64,000 bases of DNA from Magnetospirillum sp. XM-1 (GTDB taxonomy: Bacteria > Pseudomonadota > Alphaproteobacteria > Rhodospirillales > Magnetospirillaceae). The stretch is from positions 2,570,001-2,634,000 of the forward strand of contig NZ_LN997848.1 in NCBI RefSeq assembly GCF_001511835.1. The letters are read 5' to 3'. This document shows positions 42,381 through 50,800 of the stretch, piece after piece (position 1 is the stretch's first letter; each line of letters starts with the position of its first letter). The position numbers and the translations under genes were made by a program. Below the pieces are notes generated by a model. It was not told the origin of the DNA, made no database searches, and was given only the letters and a program-made list of their open reading frames with translations.

Positions 42381-42560
42381 TCAGTCCTCAATCACGTCAT
42401 AATCGCCAGCATCAAGTTGGCCGATAATCTTGTTAACCTGCTCGGCAATCTGCTCCTGGGTAACATCGCGGTTGCTCCCAGGGAATAACTTGACATTGCT
42501 GACTTGCAGCCCGCCATCCCCGAACAAACGGTTCTTGGCGATCTCTAGATTGGTTCCCAT
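42381..42560 (-). CDS. 59-residue protein upstream of the IrrE-like gene
   Basis: Open frame from ATG 42560 (GAAGGGGA upstream) to TGA at 42381-42383. NLEIAKNRLFGDGGLQVSNV, then an acidic end VTQEQIAEQVNKII...DAGDYDVIED. Ten bases before the next gene. The acidic small protein plus peptidase-like protein order resembles antitoxin/regulator pairs; that is inference. The 286 bases from 42561 to 42846 hold no gene that I can support and include the attR arm. Confidence 0.5.
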   Translation of the reverse strand: MGTNLEIAKNRLFGDGGLQVSNVKLFPGSNRDVTQEQIAEQVNKIIGQLDAGDYDVIED

Positions 42561-42846
42561 AGGTCAATCCCCTTCTATTATTAAATTGGCTCCCGAGGTC
42601 AGGAGCATTCGGCAAAACACGGATCTCTGCGCGCCCGAACATAGAAACAGAAGCGCAGGAGCATGGAAGGGAGGGAATCTTTCTCTATGTAGGCAGATGT
42701 CAAGAGATTTGTAAACATGACTCTCGGCATCGCAGCATTCCAACCAAACAACCCTAACGATTCCGCCAACCCCATTCAATTAGTGACGCCAGAGGGACAA
42801 ATTCGTGACGCATGGTGTTAATTCATTGAAATGTAAAGATAAATTT

Positions 42847-42869
42847 TCAATGCACCGTGCAGACCATGC
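42847..42869. other. attR core, within the 3' end of hupV
   Basis: Right copy of the 23-base repeat (22/23 identical to 5448-5470). It encodes the end of hupV (CMVCTVH and stop), so integration keeps the gene whole. The one mismatch is a synonymous third position of the Thr codon in that reading. GTGACGC occurs twice between 42783 and 42812, possible integrase arm sites. Confidence 0.85.
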
Positions 42870-44292
42870 AGGGATCGAAGGAACGGACCACGTGCTGGAC
42901 GGCCACCGGGGTGGTTTCGCCGGGCAGGACCGGGGTGCCGGCCAGGGCTGTTTCCAGGGCGCCGGGGTTGCCCTGGGCGTCGCGGGGCGAGAAGTTCCAG
43001 GTGGTGGGGGCGACGATCTGGTAGCTGGCGATCTTGCCGCCTTGCAGGCCCAGCCAATGGCCCAGCGTTCCGCGGGCCGCCTCGACCATTCCCACCGAGA
43101 GGCCGTCCGCCGGTTGAGAGGGGGGCGCGCAAAACGGCTCGCCCGGGCGGATGGCGCGAATCCAGCTTTCCATGGCGGGGATCAGTCGGGCCAGTTCCAG
43201 CAATCTCGCTACTACCCGGTCGTGAACCGAGCCGCCGGGGCGGGCGGCGGTCAGGGCGCGGGCCAGGGGATGGCCGTCCACCACCTGGCGGGCCAGGGCG
43301 CCCACTTCGGCCACCTGGCCGTCCAGGCGCGGCGCCTTGCACCAGGTGTAGGCCGCCGGCTTGTCGGGGGCGGGAACGGTCAGGCCGGCGAAGGGAGAGA
43401 GGATTCCACCTTCCATCCAACTGTGGGCGTGATCCTCGCTCACCTGGGCGGGGTCGAACGGCGTCAGGGCCGCGCCGGTCCAGACGCCTGGCGCGAACAA
43501 CCCGAAACTGCCGGACGAGACGAAGCGCCCCGGTCCATGGCCCAGCCCGGTGAAGTCCAGGTCGCAGGCGATGTGCAGGAACAGGCGGAAGTCGCCCTGC
43601 TCGGGCGGGGCGGCGTCGGCCCAGGCCTCCAGCGCGCCGATGCCGTCCAGGGCGGCGATAGCCTCCAAGGGGGCAGCGAACAGGTGGGTTTCCAGCGCTT
43701 CGCGGAACTCGGCGACGATGGACAGGAGGCGGATCTTCTCGCCCGGATCGATGGACTTGGTGACGCCGCCCGGCTGCAGGGCCAGGGAATGGGGCCACTT
43801 GCCGGCCAGCAGGCCCATCAGATGCAGGAAGCGGGCGCGGGCGGGAAGCAGGGCGCGGGCGCATTCGCCTTTTCCCGCCGTGAAGCGCCGCCGCGCAGCC
43901 GCGTACCATGGGCGCTCGCCATAGCATTCCCGCGCCAGATCGGGGGCGAAGAACAGCATGAAATGGGTCAGATGGTCGGCGGCGTTCTCGGCCGCCAGGA
44001 TCAGGTTGGCGGCCAGCGTGCCGTTGGCCGGAACATCGGGGCGTTCCAGCCCGGCCAGGGCGCGGGCGGCGGCCACCGATTGCGACACCGAGCAGATGCC
44101 GCAGATGCGCGGCGCGATCACCAGGGAATCGGCGGCTGGGCGGCCTTGCAGGATCTGCTCGAAGCCACGGTAGAGGGGGGCGTTGACGCGGGCCTCGGCC
44201 ACCACGCCGTCATGGACGTCCAGCGTGACTTCAAGGTCGCCTTCCACCCGGTTGAAGGGGCCGACGATAAGGCGGGTGGGAGCGTTGGTCAT
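42847..44292 (-). CDS. hupV: regulatory [NiFe]-hydrogenase (H2 sensor) large subunit HupV
   Basis: 481 residues from ATG 44292. Ni-binding L1 motif RICGICS near residue 65 and L2 motif DPCMVCTVH at the very end. The chain stops at His, without the C-terminal peptide that maturation protease removes in energy hydrogenases; this is the mark of sensor hydrogenases (HupUV/HoxBC). Senses H2 in the cytoplasm together with HupU. Overlaps hupU by 4 bases. Its 3' end carries the phage att core. Confidence 0.92.
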   Translation of the reverse strand: MTNAPTRLIVGPFNRVEGDLEVTLDVHDGVVAEARVNAPLYRGFEQILQGRPAADSLVIAPRICGICSVSQSVAAARALAGLERPDVPANGTLAANLILAAENAADHLTHFMLFFAPDLARECYGERPWYAAARRRFTAGKGECARALLPARARFLHLMGLLAGKWPHSLALQPGGVTKSIDPGEKIRLLSIVAEFREALETHLFAAPLEAIAALDGIGALEAWADAAPPEQGDFRLFLHIACDLDFTGLGHGPGRFVSSGSFGLFAPGVWTGAALTPFDPAQVSEDHAHSWMEGGILSPFAGLTVPAPDKPAAYTWCKAPRLDGQVAEVGALARQVVDGHPLARALTAARPGGSVHDRVVARLLELARLIPAMESWIRAIRPGEPFCAPPSQPADGLSVGMVEAARGTLGHWLGLQGGKIASYQIVAPTTWNFSPRDAQGNPGALETALAGTPVLPGETTPVAVQHVVRSFDPCMVCTVH

Positions 44293-45314
44293 GGTGTCTT
44301 CGGAGACCGGCGGGCGGGGGGAACGATGACGTGGTCGGCGTGGGCGTTGGTGCGAACCCGCTGGGGCGTCGCTGATTTGGACAGCGCCGCCAGGGCCACG
44401 AACCACGCCTTGGGCATGTCCACCGGCAGGCCGACGGGAATGCCGGCCACCTTGGCGGTTTCCTGGAACGGACCCGAAGGCGTCTCGAAGGCCGGCGAGG
44501 TGCAGTTGATGCAGGCGTAGCCGCCGTCGGTACACGAGCCAAAGCCGTTCCAGCGGCGGATGTTGCAGTCGCCGGGCGCCTGGGTGGCGCGGCAGCCGAG
44601 ATTCTCCATCAGGCAGCCGCGATCGGAGGGCCGCGCCGCGCTGGCTTTGAACTCGTAGAACTCGTTGCGGCCGCAGCCGTGATGGGCCAGATGGTCGGCA
44701 TAGGCGCGCGGCCGCCCCAGGGCGTCCAGATGTTCGGGCGTCATGTCGCCCAGCGCCAGGGCCGCCAGGGTCTCGACGATCCATCCCGGATGGGGGGCAC
44801 AGCCGGCGATGTTGACCACCGGCAGGTTTGAGGCCGAGCGAAAGCCCTTGCCCAGCGCGCCGCCGATGTCCCAGCCGGAATAATGCAGGCCGCGCGCGTC
44901 GGTGGGATTGTTGCCGGCGGCCGGCACGCCGCCGAACGCCGCGCAGCTGCCCACCGCCACCACGTGGTTGGCCTTGGCGGCCAGCCGGGAGATCCAGTCC
45001 TTCATGGGCTTGCCGCTGCCCGACAGCATCTGGAAGCGACCCGAGCCGCCGGGGCCCAGCAGCACCGAGCCCTCGACGCACAGACAGTCCAGCCGCACCC
45101 GCCCGGCGGCGCAATCCTCGAGGATGGCCAGCGCCTCGGCGCCGCATTCCTCGGAGAGCGAAGGGTGCCACAGCAGGCGGATGCCGAACCGCTCCAGGGC
45201 GCGCAGCATGCCGGAATCGTCGGCCGCCAGGGCCGACATGGTGCAGCCGCCGCAACTGGCGGCCTGCAGCCACAGGACGTTGAAGGTGTCGGGAGGAGGG
45301 GACGGCGCGACCAT
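44289..45314 (-). CDS. hupU: regulatory [NiFe]-hydrogenase small subunit HupU
   Basis: 341 residues. Iron-sulfur Cys are in SCGGCTMS near residue 21, GSCAAFGG, NIAGCAPHPGW and GSCTDGGYACINCTSP. There is no Tat signal peptide, as expected for the cytoplasmic H2 sensor rather than the membrane uptake enzyme. Partner of HupV; together they normally control a histidine kinase HupT/HoxJ, which is not found in this window. Confidence 0.92.
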   Translation of the reverse strand: MVAPSPPPDTFNVLWLQAASCGGCTMSALAADDSGMLRALERFGIRLLWHPSLSEECGAEALAILEDCAAGRVRLDCLCVEGSVLLGPGGSGRFQMLSGSGKPMKDWISRLAAKANHVVAVGSCAAFGGVPAAGNNPTDARGLHYSGWDIGGALGKGFRSASNLPVVNIAGCAPHPGWIVETLAALALGDMTPEHLDALGRPRAYADHLAHHGCGRNEFYEFKASAARPSDRGCLMENLGCRATQAPGDCNIRRWNGFGSCTDGGYACINCTSPAFETPSGPFQETAKVAGIPVGLPVDMPKAWFVALAALSKSATPQRVRTNAHADHVIVPPARRSPKTP

Positions 45315-45346
45315 GTCGCCACATTAGTGGCTAGGGGGAGGCAGGT

Positions 45347-46003
45347 TCAAGCCTCTCCCGGCGGATCGTCGCGGCCGATCAGGGCGCGGGCCGCCGGGGT
45401 GTGCCAGCCGAAGCGCACCGAGGCCACCCGCACCAGCACGGTGACGGCGATTCCCGCCAGGGCGGCGGGCTGGGCGGCCATGCCCACGCCCAGGGCCAGG
45501 ACGGCGAAGGTTGCTCCCCCGGCCAGGGCGGCGGCGGCGTAGAACTCTCCCGGGCGGAAGATCATCGGGTCCTCCCGGGTCAAGACGTCGCGCAGCACGC
45601 CGCCGCCCACCGCGTTGATCACGCCGATCAGCAAGGCCGGAATCCAGCCCAGTCCGGCGTTCAGCGCCTTCTGGGCGCCGAAGACGGCATAGAGCCCCAG
45701 GCCCAGGGCATCGACCAGCAAGATGACCAGGGCCAGGCGGTTGAGACTTTGCCCGAACACCAGGCCGATGACGGTGGCCACCACCACCGACAGCAGGTAA
45801 TGGGAGCCCAGGACCGCCGGAACCTGCTGCAGGAAGAGGCCGTCGCGCAGCAGGCCGCCGCCGAGGCCGGTGACCAGGGCCAGGAAGAACACGCCGACGA
45901 AGTCGTAGCCCTTGCGCATGGCGGCCATGGCCCCGGTGACCGCGAACAGGAAGGTGGCGGCCAGATCGAAGGCGAGCGGCAGGGTGAACTGGCCGATCAG
46001 CAT
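45347..46003 (-). CDS. UPF0126/TRIC-family membrane protein
   Basis: 218 residues from ATG 46003. Seven hydrophobic segments in two repeats, each with a glycine-rich GG(L/V)LRD motif (GLGGGLLRDGLF, NAVGGGVLRDVLT). Bacterial TRIC-like proteins are cation channels or transport proteins in the inner membrane; the substrate here is unknown. No clear operon tie to hupUV, 33 bases from its stop to the hupU start side. Confidence 0.8.
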   Translation of the reverse strand: MLIGQFTLPLAFDLAATFLFAVTGAMAAMRKGYDFVGVFFLALVTGLGGGLLRDGLFLQQVPAVLGSHYLLSVVVATVIGLVFGQSLNRLALVILLVDALGLGLYAVFGAQKALNAGLGWIPALLIGVINAVGGGVLRDVLTREDPMIFRPGEFYAAAALAGGATFAVLALGVGMAAQPAALAGIAVTVLVRVASVRFGWHTPAARALIGRDDPPGEA

Positions 46004-46014
46004 GACATGGGACC

Positions 46015-46935
46015 TCAGGATTCGACGCGATTGCGGCCGTTGATCTTGGCCTTGTAAAGCGCCGTGTCGGCGCGGGCCACGGTATCCTTGAAGGATTCTC
46101 CGGCCCGGTACTGGGCGACGCCGAACGACGACGTGGTGGGCCCGATGGCGGGGAACGGCTCGGCCGCGATGGAGCTCCGCAGCTTCTCCGCCAGGGCCTG
46201 GGCGCCGTCCAGGTCGGTGTCCGGGCAGATGACCAGGAATTCCTCGCCGCCCCAGCGCCCGACGATATCCACCGCGCGCACGCCGCTGCGCAGCAACTCG
46301 GCGATGGATTTGAGCACGTCGTCGCCGGTCTGGTGGCCGTGGGTGTCGTTGATGGCCTTGAAATGGTCCACGTCGCCGATGATCAGCGACACCGGCTTGG
46401 CGTAGCGCTGGGCGCGGTCCAGTTCGTGGGCATAGGCCTCGTCGAGGCGGCGGCGGTTGAACAGGCCGGTCAGGGTGTCGGTGATGGAGGCCTTCTCCAG
46501 CTCCACGCTTTTCAGGGCGAGAAGGGCATAGGCTTCCGACAGCTCGTTCTGGGCGTCCTTGAGGGCGCCGATGTCCACGGCGATGGAGTGCTTGACCCGT
46601 CGCCCGTCGAACCACTCCATCAGTGTCTCGTTCAACTGATACCAGCAATCGTCGCGGTCGTTGAAATGCTCGAATACCATGGCGGCTGGCCCATGGGCGG
46701 CGGCCTCGGACAACGGCCCGATCTTGCAGAAATGGCAAGGCGACGGCTGGTCGTAGATGGCCTTGTGGCAGGTCTGTCCCGCCTCGGCTCCGGTCTTTCG
46801 CCGCATGGCCTGATTGACGCTGACCAGTTCCAGGGTCAGGGCGTCGACCACGTAGATGGGAAACGGAATGACGTCGAACGCACCATCATTGCGGGTATTT
46901 TTTGTTGTATGTTCACGCCGTGACGCCGTGGCCAT
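46015..46935 (-). CDS. PAS-GGDEF diguanylate cyclase
   Basis: 306 residues. N-terminal PAS-like domain with a Cys-rich spot (CHKAIYDQPSPCHFCKIG, possible metal or heme/FeS binding), a short coiled coil, then a GGDEF domain with active-site GGEEF near residue 229 and DVDHFKAINDTHGH. Makes cyclic di-GMP from two GTP. No RxxD inhibitory site was obvious. No EAL domain. Probably part of the adjacent signalling block. Confidence 0.85.
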   Translation of the reverse strand: MATASRREHTTKNTRNDGAFDVIPFPIYVVDALTLELVSVNQAMRRKTGAEAGQTCHKAIYDQPSPCHFCKIGPLSEAAAHGPAAMVFEHFNDRDDCWYQLNETLMEWFDGRRVKHSIAVDIGALKDAQNELSEAYALLALKSVELEKASITDTLTGLFNRRRLDEAYAHELDRAQRYAKPVSLIIGDVDHFKAINDTHGHQTGDDVLKSIAELLRSGVRAVDIVGRWGGEEFLVICPDTDLDGAQALAEKLRSSIAAEPFPAIGPTTSSFGVAQYRAGESFKDTVARADTALYKAKINGRNRVES

Positions 46936-46952
46936 CCGGTTCCCCTGATCGG

Positions 46953-47864
46953 TCAGGTCTTGAACACCCGCGAGATCATCTCGCGCAGCTTGTCAGCCTT
47001 GATGGGCTTCAGGACGTAGCCCTTGGCTCCCGCCTTCACCGCCCTCATGACCATACCCTGCTGGCCATGGGAGGTCACCATGATGATGTTGGCATCGGGA
47101 AATTCCTTGAGAATGCCGCCGGTGGCCTCGATTCCATCCATGTCGGGCATGGTGATGTCCATGGTGACCAGATCGGGCTTGGCCTGGCGATAGGCTTCCA
47201 GGGCCAGGGCTCCGCTCCCCGCCGTCTGGACGACCAGATGTCCAAGCTCGCTCAGCATTCCGGTCAGTGTCCGGACGGTCAGCAGCGAGTCATCGACAAT
47301 CAGGACCTTCAATGGGTGCATGTCCCCCCCTTGAGCTTTTTTCTCGTCGATTATATTCAACTCTTGATCGAAAAGTTCGGATGGTCCGACGAAGTTGATG
47401 TCGAGGGTACCATAGTTGGTTGCCATCTCGATCGAGGTGAAAGTCGCCTTTTTGGGGCGAAGAATGTTCTTTTCCTCGTCGAGGACCTTGGGCGGGGACA
47501 ACTCCATGTCGTTGCCCTCCTCAGCCAGGTCGGCGGTGGCGTGGCCGAGAATGACGTTCACGATCTCTGCCGCCGTCTCGCGCAGGTAGAGCTCGAGCTC
47601 CTCTTCCGGCACGTCCATCGAAGCGGTGAGAACTCCCCGGATGTGTTCGAGCAGGGGGCGCTGGAAGCTGAAGGCGATGATCAGCTTGACCGGCCCTCCG
47701 GTGCAGACGACGGCCGTCATATCGCGTAATTGCAACGCATCGATATTGCCGATGCGCGGCTTAGCTCTGGAGACCTTGAGGCCGATCTCGTCTTGGAGGT
47801 AGTCCCGGCTGCGCGACAGCACCGCCGCCATCGTGGGCGGAAACTTCAGTTTGCAGAAGGTCAT
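46953..47864 (-). CDS. CheX-like domain fused to a receiver domain
   Basis: 303 residues from ATG 47864. Residues 1-165 resemble CheX/CheC-type phosphatase domains (RETAAEIVNVILGHATADL). A linker leads to a CheY-like receiver (LIVDDSLLTVRTL, TMDITMPDMDG with phospho-Asp near 236, then the Lys in KGYVLKPIKADK). Overlaps the giant kinase gene by 4 bases, so it is its likely partner: acceptor and own phosphatase in one chain. No output DNA-binding domain. Confidence 0.8.
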   Translation of the reverse strand: MTFCKLKFPPTMAAVLSRSRDYLQDEIGLKVSRAKPRIGNIDALQLRDMTAVVCTGGPVKLIIAFSFQRPLLEHIRGVLTASMDVPEEELELYLRETAAEIVNVILGHATADLAEEGNDMELSPPKVLDEEKNILRPKKATFTSIEMATNYGTLDINFVGPSELFDQELNIIDEKKAQGGDMHPLKVLIVDDSLLTVRTLTGMLSELGHLVVQTAGSGALALEAYRQAKPDLVTMDITMPDMDGIEATGGILKEFPDANIIMVTSHGQQGMVMRAVKAGAKGYVLKPIKADKLREMISRVFKT

Positions 47865-50800
47865 TGGGCACGCCCCTCCACCTGCGGCGGGAAGGGGATA
47901 TGGAACTGGAACAAGGTGCCTTGGCCGGGCCGGGAATTGATGCTGACGCTGCCGCCCAATTCCTCGACGCTGGCCTTCACGGCGGTCATGCCGACGCCGC
48001 GTCCGGAAAGTTCGGTGGCTTCGGTCCGCACGCTGACGCCGTCGGCGAAGACCAGATCGGCCAGGCCCCAGCCGCTGACGTCGGCCGACGTCAGCTCGGC
48101 GGCGCGGCGGCGCAGGGTATCCACATCGATGCCGCTGCCATCGTCGGCGATGTCGATGCTGAGCGCGCCATCGGCCCGGTGGATGGCGCAGGTGATGGTG
48201 CCCACCTCGCTCTTGCCGGTGGACAGCCGGGAATCCGGGTCCTCGATGCCGTGGTCGACGGCATTGCGGAAGACGTGGCCGAGCGAGCGCAGGAAGGGAC
48301 CGAACACCTCGGGATCGATGCGGACGTCGTCGCCTTCCACCACCAGCGGCGCCACCTCCTTTTCCAGGCGGGCCGAGATCTGATGGATCATCTTGTCGAA
48401 ATCGGCGATGGCCTGACGCAGCGAGACGGTGCGGATGGCGGCGATTTCCTCGAGGACGTCGGGCACCTCGGCCTCGTCGAGCAGGCCGCGTGCGAAGCGC
48501 TCGAAGCGCTTGGCCTGTTCCGGCGTGACGGTGACCACGCCGCGCCGCGCCATGAAGTCGTCGCCCAGGGCGGAACGCACGGTCTCCAGATCGGTGGCCA
48601 GGATGGCCTGCCAATCGCGGGCGAACACCATGGCGGCGGCGGCGGCGCCGTCGGCCCAGGCGCCCAGGCGCTGCAGCGAGGATTCGACCTCATGCAGCGC
48701 GGCGGGCAGATGGTGGAAGCCCAGCTGGTTGAAGGTTCCCTTGAAGGTGTGGATCATCCGGTAAAGAACCGTCCGGTCGCGGCCGCGCCACATGCCCGGA
48801 CCGTCCTGGACGAAGCTGGTGAACTCGGCCACGGCGTCGAAGAAGTCGTTGCCATAGGTGACGGCCGACACGATCATCTCGAGATGGGTGCGTTCGCGCG
48901 CCACCTGGGCCGCCAGCGCCTTTTCGCTGGTGATGTCGGTGAGCACCACCATGATCGCCTGATCCAGCGGCTTGAACTCGGCCTTGAGGATGCGGCTACC
49001 GATGGAGATCTCTTCGGGCAGCAGCGACAGGTAAAGCTCGGCGCGGGACGGGTCCTTCTCGGCCAGGGCTTCCTCGATGCAGGCCCGGAGCGTGTCCTTC
49101 GCATGGTCGTCGCCCGAGAACAGCAGGTCGTCGATGGGCTTGCCCGCCGGCGAGCCGCCGAAGAACGCCAGGCAGGGATGGCTGAATTCCGGCTTGACCA
49201 GCAGGTCGCCCTGGAACGACAGGAACCCCTGGCCGGAATTGTCCAGCAGCGCCGAGACCTGATCGCTCTTGTAACGGAAGGCCTCGGCCATTTCCTCGGC
49301 CATCTGCTTGGCGGCCTTGAGGGCGACTTCGGCGGCGTGGCGATCGGTGATGTCCTCGATCAGCCAGACGGTTCCCTTGGCGAGGTCGGCCGGATCGATG
49401 GCCGTGCCGACCAGCTTGCAGAACCCTTTCTGGCCGTTCCGCCGCGAGATGACGTGCTCGCCGCTGTAGGTCTGGCCGGCAGCGAGCATCTTGTAGGCGT
49501 CGCCCACATTCTTGAATTCGTCGTCGTTGCCCCAGACTTCGCGGGTGTCCATTCCCAGCAATTCGTCCGGGCTGTAGCCGAACAGGCGTTCGATGGCCCG
49601 GTTGGCGCGCCGGATCAGCCGGCGCCCGTCGGGGGCGGGCTGGACGACCACGATGCCGAGCGAGGCGTTCTCCAAGATGATGTCCTGCTCGGCCAGGATC
49701 TTGTCCAGCTGCTCCTTCTTCTCGAACAGCTCGGCGGTGCGCAGGGTGACGGTCCGCTCCAGGTCGTCCCTGTGCCGTTCGAGATCCTCGTACAGCAGCG
49801 AGTTTTCCAGCGAGATGGCCGCCTGCGAGGCCAGCAGTTCGAGAACCGCGACGCGGGCCGCGGTGAAAACGTGGGAAACCTGGCTGTTCTCCAGGTAGAG
49901 CAGGCCGATCAGCTTGGACTGCTTGACCATGGGCAGGCACATGACGGAACGGACGTTGTTCCGCTGGATGTATTCGTCGGCGCCGAAATCGCTGTCCAGG
50001 GGGGCGTCGTCCAGCAGCACGCCCTTCCACGCCCGCTGGACATAATTCAGGACCTTCATGGGAAGGACCTTGGGCGTCGGCTCGCTGCGCAGCGAAACCA
50101 CCACCACCGCGCCGTCGTCGATGCGGGCGTCCGCCACCACGGTGGCGGTGCCGCCGAGATCGACCACCAGCACGCCCCGTCCCGCTCCGGCGTTTTCCAC
50201 CGCGATCCGCAGCAGCGTCTCGACCAGACGGTTGAGGGCGATTTCCCCCGAAACCGCCTGGGACGCCTTGACGACGCTGATGGCGTCCAGGTTCTGGAAC
50301 TGGCTGTGGGGCGTGCTGCCGGCGCTTGGCCGGGCGGACTTGTCCGCCAGCTGGGGATAGGCGGCCTCCAGCTGCCTCACCTTCCCCATGGCGCCCCACC
50401 GGGCATAACCGTCGCGGGCCTTGCGCAGATAGGTGTCGGCGATCAGCTGCCGGTCGCGCCCGCGATAGAACCGCGACGCCAGTTCATAGGCGATGGCCTC
50501 GATATGGAGAGTGTCGTTGTCCTGGGCCAGGCTGATGGCGTTCTCGTAGAGCCGCTCGGCCTCCAGCAGGTCGCCTTGCGTGCGGGCGATCTCGGCCAGG
50601 GCCAGGGCGTGGCGGCAACCGTAATTCTCGGGGCAATTGGCCGTGCGCCGGGCCAGCAGGTCGACATGGCCCGCCAGTTCGGCCCGTCGCTCCGCCGCCT
50701 CGGCCGGGTCCTGCGGCGCGTCGAGCGCGGTCAGGGTGAGAACCGCCAGCAGGTGGTAGCTGGTCTCGGCGACCCATCCGGTGATGCTCTTCAGATAGGG

